A stretch of DNA of 64,000 nucleotides from Phycomyces blakesleeanus NRRL 1555(-) (GCF_001638985.1 NW_017265139.1:1674001-1738000); one strand, 5' to 3'. Shown: positions 1 to 13,004, counted from the first letter of the stretch. Made by a program: numbers and translations. Notes: generated by a model not told the origin, from the sequence alone.

Positions 1-1642
1 ACTGTACCCACCATCAAATCTATGCTCTCTTGGCAAAACAAACACATTTCGCTCAATGTTCTTTACATTTACACAACAACTGATGTAGGATCTTGAGGTT
101 TTTTCATAAACCTGCAAAACGATTCATAAGAACTTCTTCTTTTTTTTTGGTATATAACATCTGTTGGGTTAATTTACCTTTCCAAAAAGATAAATATCGC
201 CTTTTTCTCGACGCTCGTACACATCATACCACCAGACTCTTAGACTTCCGTCTTCCTCAAGTATACTCTTTGCCTTTGAATCATCCTTGACAATTTCTGC
301 AGAGGTGTTACCCATCATAACTTTAGATTCTGCAGTTTCCCAGTTCTGAAGGTCAAGTCGGGGACCTTCTAATTTGATAGGAATGTGGTTTGGATTGACG
401 GTTTGTTTCAAAGATGCTGTAGAATCCACTGGTGTGGTGTGGTTTTTATCATCTGTCTTTATGGATCCATTCGATGGTTTTTTTACGCCCTCTGTGTTCA
501 TATCCATATCCATATCCATGTCGAAATCCACATCAAAGTCAGCGTCATATGAAAAATCGTCGGTTTCTGTTTTTGAGGCGAGTGGTGCAGATGTGGATGT
601 GGGTTTCTGTGTAGGTTGTTTTACAAATAATTCCAAATCATCGTCTTCCTCATCTCTGACATTTTCGTTTTCGGTTTTGTTGTCTATTGTGGCGGTTACA
701 TCATCATTATCATTATCATCATCCCATTGTTTCTTCACGAGTCGTCTAGGTTTGTCTTGTGTGAGACGAGAGGTTTTTGGTGTACGAGAATAATTGGTGG
801 GTTTAGTCTGAGTCGATTCTGCTGCTTCGTCTCCACCAAGACTGGATAAAAGGTCTGTCATAAAGTCTTCACTCGATGCATCCGGCTAAAAAAATAATAA
901 TAATTTATAATTATTATCATGTACCTGTCAGATTTGTCTCTTTTTTTTTTGCATACACACACACACATATATATATATATATTCTCTCTATCTATCTAAC
1001 ATTGTAATTCTGATCTTGCTTAATTTAAATTATTAATCTAAAATAATAGTAATAATAGTAATAGTAATTTACCACAACGGGTTTTGGTTTACGGCTGTCT
1101 GGGTTGGTTGTCGACTTTTGAAAGAATCGATTGAGAACTTGGTTTGGCTTGGAGGCTATCTCTTTCTTTTTGGGCTCATTCTTTTGTTTATCCTTTCGCT
1201 TTCTTTTGCCTGTTACGGTTTGTGTAGATCAGTTACGAGATCAACTCGATTCTGCATGTATGTGTATCTTTATCTACAAGGCATGTTCTATATATTACCC
1301 TTTGTTGATTCCTGTTGCTCATATTCATCCGAGAATGCTTGGTCGTCATCAAGTCCATTGTCAATGTAACCTCCATTGTCATCGTCCTCGACAAAATTCT
1401 CGTCATCGCGAATCGAATCGTAATCTTCATCGTCTATTTCTTCGTACATGTCTGCGCTTTTATTCTACAATAAAGTATAGATAGATCAATAATAGTAACA
1501 ATAATAATAAGAACACTTGTGTGTATATGGTTTCTACCTCATATTGAACAGCTCTTGTTCGATTGAGTCTGGCATCCCTAAGGTTTTTTAGCAGTTCACT
1601 CTTTGATTCAGCCCCTTGACGCTTGGTATGTCGTTGTGACAT
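1..1642 (-). CDS. POL1: DNA polymerase alpha catalytic subunit, N-terminal part (partial)
   Basis: Catalytic subunit of the polymerase alpha-primase complex, which extends RNA primers at replication origins and on the lagging strand. Exons read 1642-1538, 1464-1299, 1209-1073, 885-178 and 111-1, about 409 codons, all joins in phase with GT-AG borders. The start ATG at 1642 opens a basic N-terminus. It is followed by the acidic MYEEIDDEDYDSIRDD stretch typical of the Pol alpha N-terminal domain, a short QVLNRFFQ segment, a long acidic linker, then VWWYDVYERREKGDIYLFGK and NIERNVFVLPRE. The last two match the region before the exonuclease-like and polymerase domains in animal and yeast Pol alpha. 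The catalytic domains lie beyond the left edge. Recognition rests on remembered family sequence; the partial state is caused by the window only. Confidence 0.9.
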
Positions 1643-3890
1643 TGCAGATTAATGAAAACGAAAATTTTGTTGACCGACGCGAAAAGCGAACCAGCTCGTT
1701 GATCGCGACACAGGCGCGTCAGTCACGTTCAATGTTTATCGGAGATGAAAGTTAATTCATATATATATATATAATTTTGATAGTCAAAACAAAAACAAAA
1801 AAATTAACACAAATTAGACTGACTAAAGAAGTAAAACATATTTAAGGTCTGTTGGCCGGGCAGGAATAAGTGTATATATATATATATTTGGGGGGTGGAA
1901 GATTAATTATCAAATTTTGTTATAAACAATTTTTATATTAAATGATACATATATAAATACTTGAAAATTAAAATAATAAAAGTGATAAATTAGGGTTTCA
2001 AAACGGTACTGATCAAAGATGATAAACCATTGGGCCAAAAGGGTACCGAGAATTTATATCTAGCTCAACAAGTATCTACTGTTCACTCTTGCTTTGGCTA
2101 ATTAACCACAAGACTATATAAATTTATATATTTTATATAAAGACTGGTCATATAAGCTACAATTAATAGTAAATATCATTTGAAGAGTTCTTTATATGAG
2201 AGAGAGAGGGGGGGATCTGTTGAAGATGATCTAGAAAACAGTCAGTCCAAATTATATAAAGTCGCTGTAATGACTATGAAACTCATTAGCCTATTTTGAG
2301 GTGAATTATATCCTCATTAAAGATACTTGCTTTTACATTTATATATATATATGCTGTGTTTGATGGATGAATTCTTGATTGATTACAAGGGACATGGTAA
2401 TTAGTGTGTGAAATATAGCTGTATATCTATATACCTATCATTCCTATTCTCATTTTTATTTTTGGAAAGTATGTATACCTTTTGTACATATAACCATTTC
2501 AAGACACAACTAAGCTTTGGTTATCAAGCACTAGAATATTTATATATATATTAAACTGTGTAGAAAGAAAGAGGGATAAAATGAAATGAAGGGTGAAGGG
2601 GGGGGTATCTATGAGAGGGAGGGAGTGAAAGGGGGTGGTGGTGGTGAGTTTAGGTTCTGAGTTTTGGGTTTAGAAAATTGAAACAAGGTTCATACGGCAG
2701 ATAGATAGAGTATCAAGATATTGAATTATATACTATTACTAATACTAATACTATTCTGATGATATTGTTTTTTGGGAGTCTTTTCTTAACAAGCTCTATA
2801 CCATACATGTATTGTCTTTTGGTTCTTGCCTTTGCTCAAAAGAAAAGTATCGCTATTGATTTTATAATAAAAGCTTTTGTTAGTTTCTTTATGTGTGTGT
2901 GTGTGGATACACTGATAAACCCATGGTGATCGTCGGTGCTGTTCAATGTTGTACAGAGGTCAAGATGAATTTGTGAATGGTGTGATGGTGTGATGGTTTT
3001 GTTTGTAGTGATACAAGGACAAGGTATGTATTGACAGTCTGTACATGGGTGCAATATGAATGTACAAGGGGTGTATGTATTATTTTGTAAATAAAGCCAA
3101 GATATATATAAGAATGGTTTGGAACTCTTGAATATTACAGGCCAGAATACTATATCTATATCTATATCTATATCTATATCTATATCTATAGACCCCATTT
3201 GTACTGGGTGAGCGGGTTTGTAGGTGTGTGCACATGAAACGTCTGTTGGCCATCACCAGACATTATATCTATATATATACAATAGCCATGTTTGGAATAG
3301 AAAGGAAACCCCAACATCAAGAATACACTATAGCTTTAAATATATAAATATATATACAAGGCTCATTCTTTATTATATATTTTTCTTGTTTTCTGGAAGA
3401 AGAATAATATTATGGCACACCAGAATATTGTAACCCAAAGCCACCAAACGTCTTGTCTTGTCTTGTCTTTTTCTTCTTTTGCTGTCACTTGTACTTTATA
3501 TAATCAAGATCTGTCTATTTATTTAATAAACTCATTCTTTTATTTGATCTGATCTGATCTGATCTGACTACCTCCACTTTATATTTATTATGAATATTTT
3601 GTTATAATGGCTTTGAAAGATGAAAATAGGTGATAAGATCTTTTCTTTCTTTATTTTTCAAACACAACAAGTGTTGTAAAAGGATAGGTACTTATTTTTA
3701 TATAACATTCGTGGTAATAAAGTATTTAACCTTTAATCTTTAGTTTCGTTTTGTACTATTGTACTTTTGTACTTTTGTACTTTTGTACTTTTGTGGCGGC
3801 TATCGAAACAAAGTTTTATGATCTCTCTTTATTTTATTTTAATTTTTTTCATCTTATAAATATCTGCGCCTGTGTCTGTCTGTCTGTCTG

Positions 3891-3923
<33 letters not shown>

Positions 3924-4159
3924 GACTTTTTTTTTTTTTATTTTTCTCTAATTTTCTCTGATTTTCTTTTTATATTCTTTCTTGAACCAAAAGGACGTTC
4001 ACCCCCCTTCTTTAAGCTTGTTTGTCTTTCTTCACTATCCATATCTTGAAAGAAGCAAATCTCACTTTCCCCTTTATTTATTTAAAAAAAAAAGTTATAG
4101 TTGTAAAGCTTTCAAGTTATTGCGCTCTATAGCCTATCGACCTAGCTTATCATCTCTTC
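1643..4159. other. Intergenic, microsatellite-rich, no gene seen
   Basis: Divergent promoter region between POL1 and the DUF202 gene. It holds many simple repeats: TATATC units near 3150-3190, TCTGA units near 3548-3567, TTGTACT units near 3755-3795, a TA run at 3891-3915. The minus-strand open frame 2836-3198 is low complexity and starts inside the TATATC repeat, so I do not call it. Confidence 0.6.
3140..3192. repeat. (TATATC)n microsatellite
   Basis: A hexanucleotide run of tatatc units, about eight or more copies, is directly readable. It creates a spurious Ile-Asp repeat frame on the minus strand. Confidence 0.9.
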
Positions 4160-5194
4160 ATGGCCGAGTCTCAGCATCTCCTGTCACAGCCTACTTCTCA
4201 AAACTATAGCTCTACAGCAACAGACAATGGTCAAAGCTCTAGACCAAACAGCAGCTCAAGTACTTGCACTATCACTAGTATCAATAATGGCGGTACCCAA
4301 GATCCACCTCAGTCTTCCTCTTCTGCTATAACAGAGGCAGAGGCAGCAACTGAAACAACAGCACTATTAGCATCATCATCATCATCATATTCTTCTTCTT
4401 CTTCTTCCAAGACAGCGCTGAAACTTGCTTCAGAATGTCCAACCCGACCTCCTCACCCCTGGTTGACTTTTTTGGAAGAATTTATTGAAGAATACTCTAC
4501 ATCAAGGTACCTAGAGAATAAGAACAGTGTTGCAAGAGATCATCTGGGTAAGTGACTAGTATAATTGTAATTATTATTATTATTATTATTTGGGGGGAGT
4601 TTGTACTCATAAAGATGATACAATAAAAGCTTAAAAACGCGCAATTTGCACTACCTCGTTCAAGCACTATATATATATATATATTATCTTCATATTCCTT
4701 ATTCATTATTCATTTTTATTTGGTTCTTTAATTATGAGTAGCAAATGAGCGTACATACCTAGCCTGGTTACGCACAAGCCTTGCGACCATTTCTTGTGGA
4801 GTTGGTAAGGAATAGTCAATAAAATAAGGAATCATTTTTTTCTTTTCTTTTTTGGGAGGGTGGTTCAAATAAATATATATATATATATATATAATATATA
4901 GGCGTTTCAAAAAAAAATTATTATTTATATTGTTTTGTAGCCATCACACAGTTCTTTCGATTGGATAAATCAATTAGGGACGGAAGTCTTTTGTGGTTTG
5001 GAAGACCGGTTGGCTTGTGCTTTATTCTGATGGGTATGATGTTCTTGATGTTTGCGTTCGTGCGCTATTTCCATGTCCAGGCTTCTATGATCAAAGGGTA
5101 TTTTCCAGCCAGTCGAGGAATAGTGATCGTTACCACTAGTTCGGTCCTGATGGCATTAATCGCTCTCTTTATCATCATTACCTTTTCATCTTGA
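4160..5194 (+). CDS. DUF202 (YidH-like) small membrane protein
   Basis: Exons 4160-4547, 4742-4804 and 4941-5194 give about 234 aa; both introns are GT-AG and in phase. The first ~110 residues are a Ser/Thr/Gln-rich low-complexity cytosolic tail. The second exon encodes ANERTYLAWLRTSLATISCG, the signature of the DUF202/YidH family, the domain also found at the C-terminus of vacuolar transporter chaperone (VTC) proteins. Two further hydrophobic segments follow (about residues 165-185 and 210-232), giving three predicted membrane spans. Family members sit in endomembranes; the substrate or partner is not known. No SPX or polyphosphate polymerase domain is present, so it is not VTC2-4, and I infer no polyphosphate role. 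The start ATG is the first in frame after a CT-rich leader. Confidence 0.85.
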
Positions 5195-5688
5195 TTCCCT
5201 TTCTTTTTCTTATGTTGATATACAACACTCTCATTCATTCCTTCATTCCTTCATTCCTTCATACCATACCATGCATACCATACCATACATATCATACATA
5301 CACACATACATACATTTACCTATCTATCTTATTCTGTTTGTCAGTCCTACTGTTACTATCACCATTACCCTTCTTTCTACTACTTGTTAGTATCCTTTAC
5401 ACAGCCGTTAAACTTACAATTCACTATGTTACGCTACGTTACGATACGTTACATTACATTACATTACATTACATTGCACCCTTTCTTCTTTTCTCCCTTT
5501 TTCTTCTTCTTCTTCTTCTTCTTTGGTTTATTCAATATACATATTTATATCAAAATATAAATCTACAGGTATTTTTCAATAGAAAAAAATCAAGACTCTT
5601 TGTTTAATTGTTTGTTTGAATTATATATATATATAAATGTGTGTGTTTGTGGGTATTATTTTCTTTTTGAAAAATAAAATAAAAAAAA
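5195..5688. other. 3' intergenic microsatellites between convergent genes
   Basis: Convergent gap holding runs of CATTC/CATAC (5230-5300), TTACG/TTACA (5428-5474) and CTT (5500-5520). No coding signal; the open frame across it is repeat-driven. Confidence 0.6.
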
Positions 5689-7247
5689 TTATGATTCTTC
5701 GGTTGACAAGAGCGGAGCAGTTTCATCAAGAGTATCATCTTCATCGGACTTGACCAAGGGCCATCGGAGCACACCGTTGAAATAAAATGTACCAATCACC
5801 ATGACTACAAAGCCAACAACCTGGATACCGGAAAATTGCTCCCAGCCCAAGTAAAGCGATACCATCCAGATAAAGAGTGTTCTGTCAAAAAGAAGAAAAT
5901 CAAAATCAAAATCAGTTTTTATACATTTGTATAACATTTGTATATACGGATTTTTTTTTCTTTCTTTACCTGCATGCATCGATTGTGCTTCGGGATGTGG
6001 CCGACACGCTAGAAGTAATCGAGAGTCCAAACCAATTGAAAAAGGCGATTGAGAAACTGATGGCAAGACCGGTCTGCCAGACAACAGGATTGTCAAAAAA
6101 GTCATGGAAACCTTTGGAGATATTGAAGAACGGGTGCTGGCTACCAAGCAAGAAATCCAGAATCGGCATGGCCATCAGGACCGACAAGAGACCAAAGCTG
6201 CCTTCGAGTCCGACTGCCTTGAGAGGAGTGACCTTGTAGTGCATCATGATCTTTTCCTCGATCACAAACTGAGTGGCAGTAAACAGCTGGGCACCCAATA
6301 CCAAGCCGACACCAAGCAATGCCTTGAAATCCTCATCTGACCCAATCAATCCATTGTTGTTTAAAGAAGTCGCAGATGGTCTCTTTTGGGGATAAAGTAC
6401 GGATGAGAGACCAACGATACCGACACCCGTGACCACAAGCACCAATGAGAACCATTCGTAGGCGCGTAACCGGCGATTCAGGAACAAATAGCTAAATAGT
6501 CCGGTAAAGATAACAACAGCACCTCGCAGCATCTGATACACACTTGCGGAAGTCAAAAGCAATCCCACATTCATCACCTATATATATATATATATATATA
6601 AAAGTAAATATATAGCTCATTTCAACCAGTTGATTTTTAATTGTATGCGTGTGAATATATCTCTAATTTTGTTTGGATACTTGCAGTTGTGGCTGTGAGA
6701 TCACAGAGGGTGGGAATCCAGAACAGCAATGATTTGATGCCCTTTAATTCTGGTGTGTTTGGCTTGATTTGAGTATCCACGTCATCCACAATAGCAGCAG
6801 CATCGAGTTGGTTAACAGCAGAAGGTGGAATTCCAGACGAAGAAGCCAACTTTTGACGATGTTCCCACATTTGATAAAAATACACAATCCATACTCCAGT
6901 CTCGCCAACAAACATATTTAAACTTTTATGTATTTATTTTTATTAGTATCAAGGAAATTTATTTATATATAATGTTTTCTTGTAAGCTTACGTTTGCCAG
7001 ATTGGTTGTTCAAAAAATTCTCTCTTTGTTGGATCAGGATCTTCACAGTTTGCAACACACTGCATGTCTTGATACTTGTTGAGAATGGTATTGCAAACAC
7101 CTACAGTTATCATTATTTTGCACAGATTTTAATAAATAAATAAATAGATAGATAAATAGATAGATAGATGACGTTACCTGAAGCTAGCATACCACCAACC
7201 AAGATTAGCTTGGTTGTATTGCTTATTGTAGGCCTACTGGAAGACAT
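5689..7247 (-). CDS. SLC35F6-like solute carrier (drug/metabolite transporter superfamily)
   Basis: Exons 7247-7178, 7100-6992, 6922-6685, 6577-5970 and 5881-5689 give 405 aa. The protein aligns by eye with animal SLC35F6 along its length: N-terminal GVCNTILNKYQ, then MFVGE, WIPTLCDLTATT, YQMLRGAVVIFTGLFS, VIEEK, LKAVGLEGSFG, SATSRSTIDACRTLFIWMVS and a C-terminal acidic tail ending ETAPLLSTEES. It is a ten-span EamA-type carrier of lysosome/vacuole or Golgi membranes in the family; the substrate is unresolved. Intron 3 (6578-6684) only closes in frame if the donor is GC (ACT|GCAAGT) joined to TAG|GTGATG, giving TATT-VMNVG; the nearby GT donor shifts the frame. The C-terminal LLSTEES resembles an acidic dileucine-type sorting tail (inference). 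Confidence 0.88.
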
Positions 7248-7626
7248 CTTGTATTATGCAAACTTCTTCTTGTTCTTGTCTTTCTAAAGTTGTGGTTTGT
7301 GTATAAGAAGTAAAAGAGAAAGGAAAAATAAAAAATAAGGAAAATAAAGGAAAAAAAAATATATATATTAAAGGATAAGGAAAATCCAAAAGAGGAAGTT
7401 TTATAAAGTTGTTCAACTGTTTTAATATTTCCCCCTTTCTCTCTTTCTCCTGTATTTTGTGACTATCATTTCAAAAAGAATTATGAATTCTGTTTCAAAA
7501 AATGAAATTTACTACTACATTTTTTTTTTATTCCTCTCTTTAAATATTTCCATATTTCTTGTCTTCATTATCTGTGTATGTAAGATTTCTTTTGTATTTA
7601 TTTGAAATGTTTGTGATATGTGCACG

Positions 7627-7658
<32 letters not shown>

Positions 7659-8059
7659 TATTATTTTTAAAACTACAGCGAGTTTTTTCTTTTTTCTTTC
7701 TTTTTTGTATGTGAAGAAAATATAATATAAAAGAGAGGGAATTGTGACTTTATATTAGTTTGTTGTTTTCCCATTAGATACAAAGAAATAGAATAGAATA
7801 GGACAAGGAAAAGGGTGTTGGTCGATATGTGTTTGTCTGTAGATGTGTGTGTGGGGTAAGGTCAGGGCAGATCAGGATAGAATCTTTTGATTGGATTTGA
7901 AAGAAGAAAAAAGGGCCAAGGTTTAATAGGGAAAAGGGATAAGGGGAATTTTTTGTGAGGTTATGAGTGAGTGTGGGGATGATGGGAAAAATAAAGAATT
8001 AAAATTTGGTTAGTTAATAGATAGATAGGATTTGTTGTTGTATTTGTGGCTTTCTTTTC
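7248..8059. other. Intergenic, AT-rich, no gene seen
   Basis: Between the start of the SLC35F6-like gene and the 3' end of the next minus-strand gene. It includes an ATA run at 7629-7660 and purine-rich stretches near 7880-7990. I see no coding or RNA feature. Confidence 0.5.
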
Positions 8060-9981
8060 TTATCGAACTCGTTTGGGATCATGGCTATCAGTTGTAGCAG
8101 TAGTCGTATTGGATCGCTTGATTCCACGTGGTTCAATATCGTGCTCTTCAACATCAGGAATCTCTGGCATCAAAAGAGCCCCGTCTCCAGGATACTTGTA
8201 AAGAGAAGGAAGACGGTTAGCAGCCGGAGCCTCGTTCTCTGGTGTCTGAATCTCTTCTTCTTCTTCACACTTTATAAAAAGAAATAAAAATATAAGATGA
8301 ATATTATTATCATTATTAATTACTGTGTCTATATATATATATGAATGAATGGTAGGGAAAAGGGGTTAAATTATTTAACCACGCAGAAACCTTTCATCCC
8401 GCCCTTTCCTTCCCTTTTTTTATTGTATAGTATATTTCTTACTTTATCCAGAGCAGGTGTTTCCATAGTGCTGAGTGTCATTTGAATAAATTCTCCCATA
8501 CTCTTTTCAAATGTCTCGAGAGGATAACGCTGAGCAAGCTTTTCAAAATGTTGTCTCAGATCAGTACCGGCCTGAACGATAAGGAACTTTTTTTTTATAT
8601 ATATTAAAAAAAAAATAAGGGGAAAAAGAAATTGATGTAAAGATAAGCCATTTTTGTTCCTGCTGTTGATAATCACAACCAGAGATACACATACCTCTTT
8701 CTCTCTCTCACGGACTTGGGTCTTGAACAGATACATGGTCCTTGTTTTGGGGAATAGGAGATGGTGATCGGCTGCCCTGACACCCCAGACATCCTCTTCC
8801 TCTTCCTCTTCCTCGTCGTCCTCATCCTCCTCTTCCTCCTCATCCTCCACATCGCCATAAGAAAAGATCTCAAAGATTGGCTCCAATCCGACCTGGGCAT
8901 CGCAAAGGTAGCTTTCGATTGCGGCCTGGGTCAGCAATTCAAGAAAGAGATCGTACCAACGAGGGGGCATTCCACCGCCCATCACTTTTTGGCCAGCAAA
9001 TGTGAGGGGGGTCGGATCACCTTCTTCGCCTGTTTCGAGCGTGTGTCTAAGCATATCTGCACTTGTCTTGAGGAACGAAGGGATGGCCTCCATTAATCCG
9101 GGGGGAGGGATTATGGTGGATCCAGATGGCGTTGTTTCTGTGTTGAATAAAGGTTCTGATGCTGATGCTGATGCTGATACTGATGCTGATGCTGATACTG
9201 ATGCTGATTCTTGTGTTGTTGTTGTTTTTGGTGGTGGTGGTGGTGCTTCAACAGATGCTGATATAGGTGGTGATGATAATGATAATAATGATGAGGATGA
9301 GGATGATGATATGGTTGATGAAGAAGCTTTGGTGGTTGAAAATGGAGATTGACATCCAGGGCAGTCTTGGCGACGGTGCCGGCGACAGAATGTTGGGATG
9401 ACTGGACGAGCAAAGAGCTGCTGGCGACGCTTGATGTCGCACGTTTCGTCCTCCTTGTCCTCGATCATGGATGCCATTTGTGTCTCGTGCCTTTTGCGAC
9501 GTGCAGAATTGTGTGCAATCACGTGGCATCCTGCGGTGGAAGTGGCATCAAAGCGGCCAAACACAAGGTTTGTGAGCTGGCAGAGATGGAGCCGCTGTTC
9601 AAAGTTTGCATCGATCTTGAAGGATGGCTTTTTGTTTTGGTGGCTAGACAGAATTCCTGCTACGATTGACTCGACTGCGTTCTTGTCCTGCTCAGCCTTG
9701 GAGGCCGTATCCTTCCAGCGCTGTTTGCGAGACTGGAGATCATTGTCTGGCAAGGGCAGCGAGAGTTCGAGCAGCTCGACGTGGGCTTGTTTGAGACGTG
9801 ACTGGATGGATAGGTAGAGTAGGTAGTCGAGGATGATCTTGTTGGTTGAGGGTGCCTGGGGACTAGGCTGGTTGTTTGAGGGGCTGAAGACAAACTTTAG
9901 GTTCTGCTTTGGCTTGGTTTCTGTGTTGATGGATTGGATAGAAGAAGTGATGTTGTTCTGTGAGAGAAGTTGGGATTTCAT
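8060..9981 (-). CDS. Unassigned acidic fungal protein, 541 aa
   Basis: I do not recognise this gene with certainty. Exons 9981-8695, 8571-8443 and 8269-8060 join in phase 0 with GT-AG borders. Visible parts are: an N-terminal helical region (about residues 45-140) with LLYLSIQSRLKQAHVELLEL; a basic Cys/His-containing patch FCRRHRRQDCPGC near residue 200; a Ser/Pro linker carrying an (SA/SV)n repeat encoded by a GATGCT/GATACT hexamer repeat at 9151-9210; a well-ordered block PPRWYDLFLELLTQAAIESY near residue 345; a run of about 20 Glu/Asp; and a C-terminal segment LPSLYKYPGDGALLMPEIPD followed by a basic IKRSN...DPKRVR end that resembles a bipartite nuclear localisation signal. A nuclear or chromatin role is inference only. 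The order block plus acidic run plus basic tail suggests a conserved nuclear factor. Confidence 0.75.
9151..9210. repeat. In-frame hexanucleotide repeat (GATGCT/GATACT)n
   Basis: The repeat lies inside the coding exon of the unassigned 541-aa protein and encodes an alternating Ser-Ala/Ser-Val tract on the minus strand. Being a multiple of three, length changes would stay in frame. Confidence 0.85.
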
Positions 9982-10728
9982 TTCTTCTACTTCTACTTCT
10001 ACTTCGTCTCGTCTTTTTTTTGTGTTTTTCTTTGGTTGTCTTTCTGTTGTGTATACAAGTAAGATGAGTAGTAATTAAACTAAAGAAAGGCTGATATTCG
10101 AAATTTGGATTACAAGTAAAACAAGAACGAAAGAACGAAAGAAAGAAAGGAGAGCAAAATAAGACAAATAAGCAAGGATTAATATCAAATACGGGAAACG
10201 GGAAGAATGGCAGTGTTAAAATAAAATATAAAATAAAAATATAAAAAAAAAATATTACTGTGAAAGATCCGACAAGAGATTGCAATTCCTTCTCGTTCCG
10301 AAGACAGTCACCACTCTCTCCCTCTCTTTCTCCCTTTCTCCCTCTTAATCTTACTCTCACACACTGTCTTAATAATCATCTTGGTATAGTTACTTGGTTT
10401 AGTCAGCTTGCTAGTGAATTTGGCTACTTGATAACGTATTCTAGATTTATATAAACTTTTTTTTCTTGGGTTGGTTGGTTGGCTGATTGGTTGATTGATT
10501 TAGAGAGTGTAAGCAGCTCAATTTGCAATGTTTTACAAGTTACATTCATAATTCATAATTCACATTTAAACAATAGCAACAATAACAACAGATCGAGTGT
10601 AATTTACACTTGAATTTAACAACCAAAATGATACTCTATCCATTTCATTTTCATTTCATTTCAAAAATTGTATATATAAATTATATGATTTTTAAAGTAT
10701 ATAGATTAAAGTATAAAGTATAAAAACC

Positions 10729-10760
<32 letters not shown>

Positions 10761-11828
10761 CAAGGTAATTCACACCATTCGCTATCTCTCCTTCTATTTA
10801 TGGTAATTTCTAGTCGCTATCTTTCCCCTTTTCCTCCTCCTCCTCCTCTTCCTCCCTTCTTTTTTTTTGAGTGTGTATTTTTCCTCTCGTTCTCTCTCAT
10901 GTGATTTATGTTTATTTATTCATTTGAAGAAAATCCTCCATTTGTAAATATACGTGTGCTTGTACGTGTATGTATGTAATATATGTAAAATCTATGCGTG
11001 TGAATATTTAGTATATATTTAGAGAGAGAGAGAAATTGGTTTGAATTGAATTGAATTGAATTGAATTGAATTTAATGTAAAGTTTATTTATTTTATCACC
11101 ATTATTTAAATGCCTTGTAATTTTTATTTTATTTTATTTTATTTTATTTGTTACAAGGAATTAGCAGGCAGATAGGAAGAAAATCTCACCCCCTGTCAAA
11201 CAAGCTTATTTTATGTACATAAGCAACCATTCTTAAATGTCTTTCTATATATATTTTTCTACAGTGACATACTAATTTACACCCCATATTTTCAAATGAC
11301 TATATATATTCCATGGATTTGATTGGTCGGATTTGATTCAATGACATTCACTGATCAGTTCTGTATGCCTAAAGGTATTACCAAGTCTTGGTATTACAAC
11401 AACAAGAGATAATAAGCATACTCTATAGTGTCACCACTAACCTATTCAGTATTGTCCTGTCCATTATTACGCCAGAACTACAAGATTTTCATTGTTAAAA
11501 GACAAGAAAGACATGACGTGTTGTGTATCCATTGTTTCAATTTTATTTTATTTATTTTATTTACTAAAGAACAATAGTATATTGGCAGTAACAATGGTAG
11601 TAGTAGCAGTAGATAAGAATCAAAATTGATTGATTGGTTGGTTTATTATTTTTTGAGCTTTTGTAGGAAAATTACAGATATGTATATTATGTATATTGTA
11701 TGTATATTGTATGTATATTTTATGTATGTATAAACTTATAGACATTTATGAATGTGTTTTGTATGTAATTATGTATAGGTAGGATAAATAAGAAATAAAG
11801 GGCATATAAATAATAATGAATTGTTTGC
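9982..11828. other. Intergenic, low-complexity, no gene seen
   Basis: Holds a TA run (10734-10760), TTGAA pentamers (11043-11070), TTTTA pentamers (11126-11150) and CCTCC/CTTCC-rich leaders. The minus-strand frame 9863-10360 overlaps the 5' leader of the neighbour in another frame and is not supported. Confidence 0.5.
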
Positions 11829-13004
11829 TTAGGCATAGAGTGACATGGGTTGGGGAGGTGAGGTTATTGATGTGTTGGGTTGAGATGTTGGTGGTGGTTG
11901 TGGTTGTGGTGCATCCATCAGACGCCGCCGGGCCTTGTGAGGTGGACGGTGGTCTTTTGCCGGTCGTCGGACTGACCATGTCACAGGTGCCAGACTCTGG
12001 TACATTAGCCATGTTGTGGTGAGAGAGGCGATCGATTGAAGGACCGACATGACAATTGTTATCATTTGCAGTGTGCTCTGGAGTGTTGATGAAATCGGTA
12101 CCCGTTTCTTTGGCTTGAATGGCTGCATTACACTCGACAGATAGCCGCGTGCTGATGATCGAAGGTATCCGCCCATTTGGACCAATAGATCCCACAGTAA
12201 ATCATCTTCGTCTTCTTCGTCTTCATTGTCTTCATTGTCTTGTTCATCAATAATAGTGTTGTGTGCCCAAAAGATATCGCCATATTCTTCTTCTTTTTCT
12301 TCTTTATGATTGGTTTTGGTTGTTTTGGAGTCAAATGCCTGTAGGACTGGAGATTCTGGAATATACTCCATCTGTTTGACTTCGGGGTTGAATCTAACGG
12401 AAGATTCTGATCGAGCCTTTGGCCATGGACGTTGAAGAATAGGGTGTGAGTCGAGGCTTTTAGAGTCGGATTGACCTCTCCGTTTGAGGACAGGCTTAAG
12501 GCCAGTCGGAGATGAAGCTACTGACGATGGAGTGACGGTAGGTCCAGCATCTGTATAAAGAGGACCATAGAGCCCTTTAATTTATATAAAAAAAAAAGAA
12601 ATTAGAAATTATTATTTTATTTTATTTTATTTTATTTTATTTTATTTACTTACAAGTGATATCAGATTCCTTTTGCCTAATTTGATATAGTGTTAGAAAT
12701 TATTTATTTATTTTGCAGAATATAAACTATACCAGTTGACTGCGGATGGACTGACGAGTTGGTTGCTTTGACCCAATTGATCAGTGCATCGTTTGGCCAT
12801 TTGTCTCCAGAGTGCATTTTGGTATCTGATAAGTTTGTTGTGTTCGATCTGTAGGCGTCTTTGCTGCTTTGGATCTAAATTGGTCTGGATATAAAGCTTG
12901 GCACCGTTCTTCACTGTCAGTTCTCGTGCTTCCCGATGAGCGCGTATGAGTTCAGTTGGCCGCCAGTCGTGCGATAGATAATCAACACAAATACAAGCTT
13001 TCAT
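11829..13004 (-). CDS. Reg1/Hex2-like protein phosphatase 1 regulatory subunit
   Basis: Exons 13004-12733, 12676-12654 and 12574-11829 give 346 aa. The first part reads VDYLSHDW...IRYQNALWRQMAK...SPSAVNWQKESDITWLYGPL, the conserved layout of the fungal domain (formerly DUF1752) found in Reg1-type PP1 regulators and at the start of AreA-like factors. The next part has SSVRFNPEVKQ, which fits an RVxF PP1-docking motif. In yeast Reg1 targets the Glc7 phosphatase to Snf1 kinase in glucose repression; the same role here is inference. An acidic stretch (EDEEDEDD) follows. The middle exon is only 23 nt (W-QKESDIT) and its two in-phase joins are required to keep the SAVNW...WLYGPL block intact. A GATA zinc finger is absent, which argues against an AreA orthologue. 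Confidence 0.72.

Noticed and set aside
2836..3198. 120-aa open frame on the minus strand
   Set aside because: It starts inside a TATATC microsatellite, has no conserved motif, no splice context and AT-driven composition.
5428..5474. TTACG/TTACA repeats considered as a CRISPR-like or telomere-like array
   Set aside because: They are simple pentamer microsatellites without spacers, and this is a eukaryotic genome.
9863..10360. 165-aa open frame on the minus strand
   Set aside because: It overlaps the start of the 541-aa gene in another frame and is low complexity (Arg/Lys and Phe runs).
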